This document shows positions 22,728 through 30,175 of a DNA stretch of 43,591 nt, piece by piece. Source of the DNA: an uncultured Alphaproteobacteria bacterium (GTDB taxonomy: Bacteria > Pseudomonadota > Alphaproteobacteria > Rhodobacterales > Rhodobacteraceae). A program made the translations under genes and the position numbers. The DNA lies in assembly GCA_902574225.1 (NCBI GenBank), contig CACGMO010000018.1, positions 1-43,591 on the forward strand, given 5' to 3'. Numbering within the stretch: position 1 is the stretch's first letter; each line of letters opens with the position of its first letter. The notes beneath the pieces were generated by a model that saw only the letters and a program-made list of their open reading frames with translations, was not told the DNA's origin and did not search any database.

Positions 22728-24181
22728 AAAAACTCCTTGATCAATTCCTCTTTATAAGAACGCCATGGCTCATGATATGTCAGGTTCTCCAAAATTTTCT
22801 TTTTACTCATGAGTTCATTAGCTTGCATCAACGCTCCTTCAGTCATTTCTTTTACTGTCTCATAGGGTATCTCACTTTGTTGAATTGTCTCTTTAGCAGT
22901 TTCAACTTGAATAACTTCAGTAGGAAGTAGTCTTTCAATTAACCCTAATAATTTCTCTATATCAGTTTTCCTACCCGCATAGTTTTCTTTTATCAACTTT
23001 ACATATGGGTGATTTCGGTTAATAACGAATTCTTTTGATTGATCTGCTTTCTTTTTCATCTGCCATAAAAATATGTCAGGCGATGCTGTTGTTCTAGAAA
23101 GAACCTTCCCACGATCTCTATACGCTTCATCAGCTTGTTTTCTGACGTGCTTCGCTATAGCTTCCAGACTGTTCTTGATATCACCTGATGGTATCGTTGC
23201 TCGGCTCTTCAACACATCAATTTGCCATACTTCGTCGAAATCTGTATCAATATCAACGAGAATACGAGCTTTATTAATATGTTCTTCAACTTTCATTCGT
23301 TTTAATCCCAGCCAACCTCCATTCACTATTAGCCTTTTATTTCTGTAAACATAAAATCCTTGCTGTTGATTCCAGCCATTAATGCCACCCGCTTTTTTAT
23401 ACTCATCAGGATTTTCAAAAGTGGACTGGTGTGGGAGAATATAGGGCGTAACTCTTATTCCTCTCAATTCTTGTTTTTCCAAAGATCTAGATCCAGGTGG
23501 AATTGGGTCCCATGGCTCTACAGGAATATCGTCTGAATTAACATAAATTTTTAATTTGTTTGGTGATGCTATATATCGGCAAAATATGGTTCCCAGATAG
23601 GAAATTAAATCAATACCCATGTCTTTAAAGGCTTTTGCATTTGCGGAGTTTTTCAGAAGGCGGTCACAGTTTTTCCATAAAACTAATGTACCCTTTTCCC
23701 CAATCTTCAATTTTTCATCAAGAGAGTCGTACCATGCAGGTAGTTTCTTAGATATTAGCCACTTATTTTCTTGCTCTAAGATATCGAGATCCCAAGCTCT
23801 ATAGCAGAGTTGTCCACTTTGAGTTTTACTAAAAACATGAAGCTCCCTAGCCATCGAAAATGATGCTGTTTTTAATCCAAAGCCGAAGCGGCCTAAATCA
23901 TGCTTTTCTCTTTTTTCCCTAGGATGTTTTGACCCTAAAACAACATTTCTTGAAATTGTCTCTTCGGTCATTCCTTCTCCATCATCCAAAATAGCGATAA
24001 AGGGATCCCCATTTCCCCATTCCATATGGATATTTACCTTAGAAGAAAATGCTGAGATCGAGTTATCAATAAGATCTGCAACTGCTGTATTGAAGCTATA
24101 GCCAAAGCTTCTAATAGATTCAATCATTGAGATTGAAGGAGGGACTTCATCAAAATCCGATAGATCTATTTCAGATGCCAT
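22724..24181 (-). CDS. MORC/MutL-like GHKL ATPase
   Basis: 485 aa. GHKL ATP-site motifs are clear: DLIDNSISA with Asn 40, DDGEGM at 66-71 and GRFGFGLKTAS at 97-107. The middle (about 225-340, with YVYRNKRLIVNGGWLGL and WQIDVLKSRATIP) fits the S5-like domain of the MORC-type branch. The C-terminus (about 380-485) is helical and unassigned. Such ATPases form ATP-gated clamps on DNA and are predicted to license restriction. It is first in the two-gene operon with Z1. A 21-bp palindrome lies 30 bp before its start and could be an operator. Confidence 0.85.
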   Translation of the reverse strand: MASEIDLSDFDEVPPSISMIESIRSFGYSFNTAVADLIDNSISAFSSKVNIHMEWGNGDPFIAILDDGEGMTEETISRNVVLGSKHPREKREKHDLGRFGFGLKTASFSMARELHVFSKTQSGQLCYRAWDLDILEQENKWLISKKLPAWYDSLDEKLKIGEKGTLVLWKNCDRLLKNSANAKAFKDMGIDLISYLGTIFCRYIASPNKLKIYVNSDDIPVEPWDPIPPGSRSLEKQELRGIRVTPYILPHQSTFENPDEYKKAGGINGWNQQQGFYVYRNKRLIVNGGWLGLKRMKVEEHINKARILVDIDTDFDEVWQIDVLKSRATIPSGDIKNSLEAIAKHVRKQADEAYRDRGKVLSRTTASPDIFLWQMKKKADQSKEFVINRNHPYVKLIKENYAGRKTDIEKLLGLIERLLPTEVIQVETAKETIQQSEIPYETVKEMTEGALMQANELMSKKKILENLTYHEPWRSYKEELIKEFL

Positions 24182-24210
24182 TGTCTATTCCTTATAAAAA
24201 CGGTAATATA

Positions 24211-24231
24211 CATTAATTAAATTAATTAATG
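24211..24231. promoter_or_regulatory. 21-bp perfect palindrome, candidate operator
   Basis: Ten-base arms CATTAATTAA and TTAATTAATG around a single A. It sits 30 bp upstream of the MORC-like gene and 77 bp left of the long inverted repeat of the divergent operon. Symmetry of this length fits a dimeric repressor site, but the AT-only composition makes chance symmetry easier. No repressor gene is next to it. Confidence 0.4.
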
Positions 24232-24307
24232 AATGAAAATTCAAGAGTTGCTCTAAGAGGAAAGTGTTGACTTTTTAAGTTTTTTCTTTTAACGTTTCGT
24301 CTTCAGT

Positions 24308-24391
24308 TTATCTTCCTTTTATTTTTAAAAATTTCTCAACTGCATACGGTTGGTAAAAGTTAATAAATTTTTAAAAATAAAAGGAAGATAA
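24308..24391 (+). repeat. Perfect 27-bp inverted repeat burying the ribosome site of the UvrD operon
   Basis: Left arm 24308-24334 and right arm 24365-24391 are exact reverse complements, separated by a 30-base loop. The right arm contains AAGGAAG, the ribosome site of the gene starting at 24394. If the repeat is transcribed, the leader RNA would fold into a 27-bp hairpin that hides this site. It could be a translational switch, a terminator-like block or a double-stranded RNA/processing site. As DNA it could also be a cruciform or a remnant of an inserted element. Confidence 0.85.
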
Positions 24392-24393
24392 CT

Positions 24394-24876
24394 ATGACAA
24401 TCCAAACAAAAATTCCATACAATCTAGAAATGACTATTTCAGCTGAGGCTCTTGAAAAAACTCAGTTTCTTCTAAAGTCTCTTGGTTTCGATTTATTTGA
24501 AATTTGGCAGCATGACTCAGGTTTAAGTTATGAAATTTGGAAAAGCGAAAAAAACTCTGTTCGGGTAAATATATCTCAGGATCAATTACAAAAAGATGCT
24601 TCTAGGGCTGATGTCGTGGAAGAAATTGATTATCTTTATTGGGAGCTAAGAGCTATTAAAAATATACTTATTGATCATGTTTATGAACCAGATGTTGAAA
24701 ATTTGGAAGTTGAAAAAACACCTCAACAGGAATTTGCAGAAGCTATAGCGTCACTAAAAGAACTTGACGCTTTTGAAGATTCTGAAAAAACGTTCTTGTT
24801 TAAAAAGCATGTTGATCCGATACTGATAGCGTATTTGTCGATGGACCAGGATCAAAGAAAAGCAATACAGCAGTAG
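24394..24876 (+). CDS. Unknown acidic 160-aa protein, first gene of the helicase-nuclease cassette
   Basis: Soluble, no signal peptide. The first 60 residues (YNLEMTISAEALEKTQFLLK, FDLFEIWQHDSGLSYEIWKS) look alpha/beta. The rest is mostly helical and acidic, ending LSMDQDQRKAIQQ. It precedes the UvrD-like gene by 10 bp, so it is co-transcribed and probably a partner of the helicase. Its ribosome site lies inside the 27-bp inverted repeat, so it is the gene most directly controlled by that hairpin. No family recognised. Confidence 0.6.
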   Translation: MTIQTKIPYNLEMTISAEALEKTQFLLKSLGFDLFEIWQHDSGLSYEIWKSEKNSVRVNISQDQLQKDASRADVVEEIDYLYWELRAIKNILIDHVYEPDVENLEVEKTPQQEFAEAIASLKELDAFEDSEKTFLFKKHVDPILIAYLSMDQDQRKAIQQ

Positions 24877-24886
24877 GGAGGAAAAT

Positions 24887-27082
24887 ATGTTAGAACTTAA
24901 TCAAGAACAAAAACTAGCTGCCCAGCATTCGAGTGAACGTTTGCTAGTACTTGCTGGACCGGGAACGGGTAAGACATCAGCGCTTATAGGACGTTACTTA
25001 CATCTTTTAGAAAATGGCGTTCCCTCTGAAAAAATACTTTGCTGCTCATTTTCTAAAAAAGCTGCAGAAGAGATAAAAACGAGAGTTAAAAAAGAAACCG
25101 ATGTCAATATAGAGAATGGAAACCTTACGACCTTTCATGCCTTGGGAAACAAGATTGTTAAAGAATATGCACACTTAATCAATATCAGTCCCCCAACAAA
25201 AATACTCTCTCTGCATAGTCAAAGGGTTGCTGTCGTCAATAAAATTAGAAAGGAAAAAGCGGATATTCTCAAAGAAACTACGGCAGAAAAAATTATCTAC
25301 TGTGGTGATATTTTAGGTCAAATAGACATATTTCGACAAAATCTCTTGGATCCCGAAGATGCAGCTATCAAAGCTTCTGAGAAATCAGATGTTCTTTTTG
25401 AAATTAGCTCGAGAGTTTATGAACATTATGAAAAATTTTTAAGTGATAACAACGAGATTGATTTTGAAAGAATGATTCAATTGTCCACAAAAATACTCGA
25501 TATTGACTCTTCTGGTGATAAGTCATTTGTAAGTAAATTTGATCATGTTTTAGTGGATGAATTTCAAGACATAAATTACTCCCAAAAAGTTATGATTGAC
25601 CACATATTGAAGGGTGGCGCTAACTACTGGGTTGTGGGCGATGATGATCAAGCAATCTACGGCTGGAGAGGTAGCGATGTCAAATTTATTCTAGGATTTG
25701 AAAATGATTATCCAGGTGCAGCAAAAGTTAATTTAGTGAAAAACTATAGGTCTGGATCATCTATTGTTCTTATGGCTAAGCAAATGGCTCAGCACTTAAC
25801 CTCCAGGCATATAAAAGAACTGAATGCGGTTAAAAGCGAACAAGGGCAAGTCAAGAAGTTCAATTTTGCAAATGAGTATACCGAAGCCGATGAGATTGTA
25901 GAAATTATTAAGTCGCAAAAAAAAGAGGGTTTGAAGAACAAAGACATAGCCGTTTTGGCTAGAACAAATGAGCTTCCAGCTGCTGTTGCATCAAAACTCG
26001 CATTAGCAAATATACCGTACTTTACTAAGGATGGCTCTGGTATGTTTTCAGATCGATTTTCAAAGCAGCTTCTTAATGCTTTAGCTGAAAGTGAAGGAAA
26101 ATCACTTCACAAAAAATGGGCTACAAAATTTAATCCCCAGCTAGCCAGTTTTGCAAAAGCACTGAAAGATGATCCTTGGAAGAAAAAGGTCACATCGTTA
26201 TCAACTTATATTTTAAATCGCGTCCCGGATGGAATGTCTGAAGATGATGTGCTGGCAGCCAAAGAAACAGTTGAAATTCATAAAAAGTACTTTTTGGGGA
26301 AAGAAAATCCTGAAGAGATATTTCGGGATCTTAATGCCCAAGCAGAGGGTGACGAAACTTCTGATGCTGTGTACTTAGGTACGATACACGGTGCCAAGGG
26401 TTTAGAGTGGGAAAGTGTTTTCATTATAGGTTGGGAGGAAAGTATTCTGCCTCATTCACTTGCAATTGATAGGCTGGATGAGGAGAGGCGATTGGCCTAT
26501 GTAGGGCTTACAAGGGCAAAACAAAATCTGTTTATGACGTATGTCGACAAGCGCAAGGGTAAAGAAAAAGTGCCTTCATTCTTTTTGACTGACTTATTTT
26601 TGGCTCCTGCTGCTCAGATCTTAGGTGATAATGAAAATTGGCCGGATGATAAACTTGCTAAAGTCAGTGATAGGACGCCGGAAGATATAAAAGCTGATTT
26701 GACTAGATTGATTGATGAGTCTGTGAAGGCAAGAAATGACGCTGCTTATGAATTTGATGCCGCAGAAGGGCTGCTTTCATATGTTGGGTATAGTGCGAGT
26801 AAAAACGGACCCTCCGATCAAAGGCGACAAATGATTCTTGCAGACGTTTTCTATGACTCAATTGAGTATCCCGAGTTCCTTAAAGCATCTGTACTACTTC
26901 AATGGGGAAAGCCAAAATCACCTGAGAGATTTAAAAAGTTAAGAAATTCATTAAATTCATTCAAAAGTTTGAATGAGGGAAAAACTAATAAGTCTCAACA
27001 AGCAATTGAAAAATGGGAAAAAGATATAGAATATTTGGACAATGTGCTTGCTGAATCTGTCGAGAATGATGATGAGACTTGA
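24887..27082 (+). CDS. UvrD/PcrA-like superfamily 1A helicase
   Basis: 731 aa. Q-motif LNQEQKLAA near residue 4, Walker A GPGTGKT at 24-30, motif II DEFQD at 224-228, motif III GDDDQAIYGWRG at 251-262, then NYRSG, and motif V/VI segments GTIHGAKGLEW and ERRLAYVGLTRAKQ. All helicase motifs are intact. The 1B/2B insertions look reduced relative to UvrD, and the last 130 residues (about 600-731) are not part of the usual helicase and may contact its partners. AGGAGG 8 bases upstream supports the start. Helicases of this kind occur with nucleases in defence cassettes. It is followed by a GIY-YIG-like and an SRA-HNH gene, so a DNA-unwinding motor for restriction is likely. Confidence 0.85.
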   Translation: MLELNQEQKLAAQHSSERLLVLAGPGTGKTSALIGRYLHLLENGVPSEKILCCSFSKKAAEEIKTRVKKETDVNIENGNLTTFHALGNKIVKEYAHLINISPPTKILSLHSQRVAVVNKIRKEKADILKETTAEKIIYCGDILGQIDIFRQNLLDPEDAAIKASEKSDVLFEISSRVYEHYEKFLSDNNEIDFERMIQLSTKILDIDSSGDKSFVSKFDHVLVDEFQDINYSQKVMIDHILKGGANYWVVGDDDQAIYGWRGSDVKFILGFENDYPGAAKVNLVKNYRSGSSIVLMAKQMAQHLTSRHIKELNAVKSEQGQVKKFNFANEYTEADEIVEIIKSQKKEGLKNKDIAVLARTNELPAAVASKLALANIPYFTKDGSGMFSDRFSKQLLNALAESEGKSLHKKWATKFNPQLASFAKALKDDPWKKKVTSLSTYILNRVPDGMSEDDVLAAKETVEIHKKYFLGKENPEEIFRDLNAQAEGDETSDAVYLGTIHGAKGLEWESVFIIGWEESILPHSLAIDRLDEERRLAYVGLTRAKQNLFMTYVDKRKGKEKVPSFFLTDLFLAPAAQILGDNENWPDDKLAKVSDRTPEDIKADLTRLIDESVKARNDAAYEFDAAEGLLSYVGYSASKNGPSDQRRQMILADVFYDSIEYPEFLKASVLLQWGKPKSPERFKKLRNSLNSFKSLNEGKTNKSQQAIEKWEKDIEYLDNVLAESVENDDET

Positions 27083-27776
27083 TGACTATAGATCTAAGTT
27101 AAGAGACAAAAATTCACGATTTAAAGATAGATTATACGTAGATTTTTCTACCAGTGAATTAGTTGAGGCAAGCACCGTATTTCTTTCCTCAAAGCAACTT
27201 GATTTAGAGATATCCACGTTAATTGATCATGAACTTAGAAAGCGAAGATCTTTGGATAAAAATGCAGAAAATGTTGAAGCTTGCAAGGAGATATACAAAA
27301 ATTTTAAAGAAGCTAAATTAAAACCAATAGAGTGGCTCTACCGTGCTAGAGTTAGGTTGAGAAAAATTCATAATGCGCCAGATGTTTTTGGAACATTTTC
27401 TACATACGTTATCTTGTTAGATTGGCTTGATAAGAATAACAATTATGGAGTTTATGTCGGTCAAACAAGAAAGATTCCTGAAGAAAGATTTGCTCAGCAT
27501 AAAAGGGGAGAAAAAGCAGGGCGTAATGTTATGGAAAGGGGAAGGCAACTTCTTTGGTCTTTAATGCCATATGGACAAAATGTCTTAAAAGCAAAGACAA
27601 GAAGGTTGTATGAGGGGGCTGTTCACCATTGCCTTGCATCTGTTAAAGCAAAGGGATTTAAAAATGATCTTCTCAAAGTAGGAGGAGACGGAAAAAATGA
27701 AAATCCGGATGAGTGGCCAGGCAGCTTTCAAATTAAACTTAGAAATTTTTTGAGGGAAGAAACTATTGAGAATTAA
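27066..27776 (+). CDS. GIY-YIG-like nuclease
   Basis: About 235 aa. Three consecutive ATGs (27066, 27069, 27072) overlap the end of the helicase gene; the longest frame from 27042 lacks a ribosome site. The C-terminal half carries YVILLDWLDKNNNYGVYVGQ then TRKIPEERFAQHKRGEKAG, a GIY-YIG pattern (Y-V-I...Y-V-G, then the R..QH helix). RLYEGAVHHCLA supplies a candidate metal-binding Glu. The N-terminal 110 residues are helical and charged. It is coupled to the helicase and followed 2 bp later by the SRA-HNH gene. The first motif is Y-V-I rather than G-I-Y, so activity is likely but not certain. Confidence 0.68.
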   Translation: MMMRLDDYRSKLRDKNSRFKDRLYVDFSTSELVEASTVFLSSKQLDLEISTLIDHELRKRRSLDKNAENVEACKEIYKNFKEAKLKPIEWLYRARVRLRKIHNAPDVFGTFSTYVILLDWLDKNNNYGVYVGQTRKIPEERFAQHKRGEKAGRNVMERGRQLLWSLMPYGQNVLKAKTRRLYEGAVHHCLASVKAKGFKNDLLKVGGDGKNENPDEWPGSFQIKLRNFLREETIEN

Positions 27777-27778
27777 TA

Positions 27779-28657
27779 ATGCCATTTAAATTTGGTTCTA
27801 TAGAGGGGGTGGCAAAAGGCGATACATTCCCTTCACGCAAAAGCCTTGGGGAGTCCGGGGTTCATGCTCCAATTCAGGCTGGTATTTGGGGAAGAGAAAA
27901 AGAGGGTGCATGCTCAATAGTTTTATCTGGTGGCTATGAAAATGATATCGATGATCTGGACTACATAAAATACACCGGGGAAGGAGGCCTCGACTCGAGA
28001 AAAAAGCTGGTTAGAAATCAAGAATTCACTCGAGGAAATAGGGCGCTGCAGCTAAGCTTTGAATATAACTTACCTGTACGGGTTTCAAGGGGTTATCAAA
28101 TACCTAATGGCCCTACCGAGGGCTATCGCTACGACGGCTTGTATTATGTGAGTTTCGTCGAAAGAGTGAGGGTAGATAACGGATTTTTTATTTGTAGATT
28201 TCATCTTCAGAGCGAAGATTCATTTGCTGATTTAGAAAAGAAGCTTTTAAAAACTTTTAAAGAAAGTTATTCAATAACCAGACGAGTAGCTACTAGTATT
28301 AGTCGTATTGAAAGAAACGTAGCTCTTGCAGAGAAGATAAAGGATTTATACCAAAATCGATGTCAAGTATGTGGTGTCCATCTAAAAAAACCATCGGGGG
28401 CTATCTCTGTTGGAGCACATATAAGGGGACTTGGAAAGCCGCATGATGGCCCCGATAGTATTCAGAATATGATGTGTTTATGCCCTAATCATCATGCACA
28501 ATTTGATGCTTTTACTTTTTATATAGAGCCAAATAATTTTGAAATTGTTGGTTTGGAAGGATATGAAGGTAAAAAAATTAAAGTTTCTGCTAGGCATAAA
28601 ATAGACAGATCATTTCTTAATTATCATAAGGGGCTTTGTTTAGACGTAATTACATGA
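27779..28657 (+). CDS. SRA-HNH modification-dependent restriction endonuclease
   Basis: 292 aa. Residues 4-145 are an SRA/YDG domain: GSIEGVAKGDTFPSRKSL, GVHAPIQAGI, SIVLSGGYENDIDD, YTGEGG, RGNRAL, VRVSRGY and GYRYDGLYYV. SRA domains flip and read 5-methyl- or hydroxymethylcytosine. Residues 190-250 are an HNH nuclease: CQVCG (Cys 195 and Cys 198), AHIRGLGKPHDGPDSIQNMM and CLCPNHHAQFDA with Asp 243. This is the build of type IV enzymes such as TagI-like SRA-HNH nucleases. It is the last gene of the helicase cassette. No cytosine methyltransferase is present in the window, which fits an enzyme that attacks modified foreign DNA. Confidence 0.88.
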   Translation: MPFKFGSIEGVAKGDTFPSRKSLGESGVHAPIQAGIWGREKEGACSIVLSGGYENDIDDLDYIKYTGEGGLDSRKKLVRNQEFTRGNRALQLSFEYNLPVRVSRGYQIPNGPTEGYRYDGLYYVSFVERVRVDNGFFICRFHLQSEDSFADLEKKLLKTFKESYSITRRVATSISRIERNVALAEKIKDLYQNRCQVCGVHLKKPSGAISVGAHIRGLGKPHDGPDSIQNMMCLCPNHHAQFDAFTFYIEPNNFEIVGLEGYEGKKIKVSARHKIDRSFLNYHKGLCLDVIT

Positions 28658-28706
28658 ACGAAAAAGAGGAAAATCTTTATGTTGAAAAGGCACTCTCTTT
28701 TGGAAA

Positions 28707-29321
28707 CTAATTTGAGAGTGTGACGGTTGGACCGAAAGTTAAATAAGGTTCGCTTTTCAAAAAAGCTTCTAATGTGGGAATGCCAGTGGCAGTCCTTTTC
28801 GTTTCTGAAAATAAAAAAAAGGGAGCTGTTTCTACCAAGAGCTTTAACTTCTTATTCATAAGCCAAGTGTTTGCTAGTTGCCATACTGTTTTGAAAGAGG
28901 GTTCATCTAAATATATGTAAACCGCAATATCTAGACCTTCATTGCAAATTATAAAAGTTTTATTTGAGGAATCTTTTATATCTCTGTCATCATCCCATTT
29001 TTTGAATTCTTTTCTAAAATCAAGCGTGTCTGTCTGGTTTGCGTCAGCAATAGAAAAAAAAATATCTTCGCTTTGATAGACACTTAATTCGGTTGAAAAA
29101 TAGCTTTTCTTTTTTTGCAAAAACTTCCCTTTTTCTCTTATTGTCTTCTTTGGACTGACAGGAGGAAAATCTATTGGCTCATCATCGTCGTAGTTTACAC
29201 TACTAGTATTCAAAATTGATTGCCCGACCAAGTTTATTTCCTTATCATATTCTTGTTTGCCAATATCATCTCTCCCTGTTGCAGAGCCAACAGACGTATA
29301 TTGAGTTTCAAATATTAGCAT
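28707..29321 (-). CDS. Unknown 204-aa island protein
   Basis: Soluble. The N-terminal 70 residues are polar and probably disordered (SSVNYDDDEPIDFPPVSPKK). The C-terminal 110 residues look folded (FIICNEGLDIAVYIYLDEPS, FKTVWQLANTWLMNKKLKLL). It converges on the SRA-HNH gene with 49 bp between the stops, where CACTCTC and GAGAGTG arms could form a weak hairpin. No homologous family is recognised; it may be an island passenger. Confidence 0.5.
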   Translation of the reverse strand: MLIFETQYTSVGSATGRDDIGKQEYDKEINLVGQSILNTSSVNYDDDEPIDFPPVSPKKTIREKGKFLQKKKSYFSTELSVYQSEDIFFSIADANQTDTLDFRKEFKKWDDDRDIKDSSNKTFIICNEGLDIAVYIYLDEPSFKTVWQLANTWLMNKKLKLLVETAPFFLFSETKRTATGIPTLEAFLKSEPYLTFGPTVTLSN

Positions 29322-29572
29322 GTATAGCCTCCACGATTTTAGGTTATCGCATTTTTAGATTAACACAAATCATAAAGCGTTTGGCTAACCCCTAGGCTAA
29401 ACGATATTTTTTAAATAATTGTAAATAAATACCAGATGTGTAATTCATCTGCGCTTATTATAATAACTATATAATGTTTGGAGTCCCAAATACTAAAGTG
29501 GGGGTCCCCGGGGGGTATGGTATTAGAGGGAACGTCAGCCACCTCCCTGTCATTATTAACCTAGTGTTATTA

Positions 29573-29800
29573 TTAATTACTCATAAAATCTAAAGCTACA
29601 TCTTTATCAGTATGGTAAATATCATAGGTGTGCTTCATGGCTTTTAAAGATTCAAGGGGAATATCTGGACCATGTTCTTTCATTAATGCTTTTACGCCCC
29701 GTTCAATTTGCGACCATTGTTTGTGAGATAAGTTTTCAAGTGGCCCGTATACTTCTTTTAACAACGCATACGTTTTATTCAATTGTGAATTTTCTGGCAC
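29573..29800 (-). CDS. Small helical protein beside the tRNA-Ser attachment site
   Basis: 75 aa from a GTG at 29800, preferred because GGAG lies 6 bases before it; a frame to 29842 lacks a site. The sequence (QLNKTYALLKEVYGPLENLS, then HKQWSQIERGVKALMKEHG) is all helical. It is the last gene before the tRNA and could be an island-end gene such as an excisionase-like or unknown passenger, but there is no clear DNA-binding motif. Confidence 0.5.
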   Translation of the reverse strand: MPENSQLNKTYALLKEVYGPLENLSHKQWSQIERGVKALMKEHGPDIPLESLKAMKHTYDIYHTDKDVALDFMSN

Positions 29801-29888
29801 AGTTATCTCCTTTTTTAAAATAGATTTTAGCATAAGTGACAAGTAGCTAAAAGTGAGGATCTCACAACTTTGCAGGCAGTAGACTAAA

Positions 29889-29977
29889 TGTGGGCCTTAA
29901 TGTGGGCCTAGCAATATCATATATTTTTAAGTTGCTGATTTATATGACATTTTAAGGATTGTATGGCGGAGGAGGTG
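29889..29977. other. Candidate attachment site at tRNA-Ser: TGTGGG arm pair plus tRNA core
   Basis: TGTGGGCC boxes start at 29889 and 29901 (12 bp apart). The core TATGGCGGAGGAGGTG at 29962-29977 is the tRNA-Ser 3' end, including the encoded CCA. The GCGGA of the core begins 65 bp after the second box, the same as at 1822/1887. Here the arms lie inside the proposed island, as expected for an integrase site of an element inserted at the tRNA. Confidence 0.6.
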
Positions 29978-30053
29978 GGATTCGAACCCACGGTAGACTT
30001 TCACCTACGTCGGTTTTCAAGACCGGTGCATTCAACCACTCTGCCACTCCTCC
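29964..30053 (-). tRNA. tRNA-Ser (anticodon UGA)
   Basis: 90 nt on the minus strand. The acceptor stem GGAGGAG pairs with CTCCTCC, the CCA end is encoded, and the T-arm GTGGGTTCGAATCCCAC is intact. The anticodon loop CTTGAAA gives UGA at 30017-30019. A variable arm of the long class II type follows, as expected for serine. The 3' end faces the accessory region on the left. Confidence 0.95.
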
Positions 30054-30175
30054 GACTACCGAAATCATATAAAGAAATTTTTTTTTTTCAATTGAAAAGA
30101 TCTTTATTAATTAAACACTAATATCTATACTAATCAGAGACAGGTAAGTTATTTTTATGTATCGAGGAGAGTGTG

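Larger units (their letters stand above)
1887..29963. mobile_element. Candidate genomic (defence) island inserted at tRNA-Ser
   Basis: The proposed limits are the tRNA-like core at 1887 and the 3' end of tRNA-Ser at 29964. The tRNA lies on the minus strand, so its 3' end faces left into this interval, as expected for integration at a tRNA 3' end. The left end carries an integrase N-terminal relic, and 6490-6735 holds an HGGxSTG-type relic. Most genes from 6.8 to 29.8 kb are defence-like or unknown, while the genes beyond 30.1 kb are metabolic. The porin and ABC exporter inside the left part look chromosomal, so the true left boundary may lie further right and the site at 1.9 kb may be a remnant of an older insertion. 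Confidence 0.45.

Noticed and set aside
28683-28730. CACTCTC / GAGAGTG arms between the SRA-HNH gene and the convergent unknown gene, read as a terminator.
   Set aside because: Only 7 bp with a 16-base loop and no T run; it may be a weak hairpin but does not justify a terminator call.
29490-29520. A short GC-rich block (GGGGGTCCCCGGGGGG) in AT-rich DNA.
   Set aside because: Striking in composition, but no repeat partner, gene or clear fold was found.
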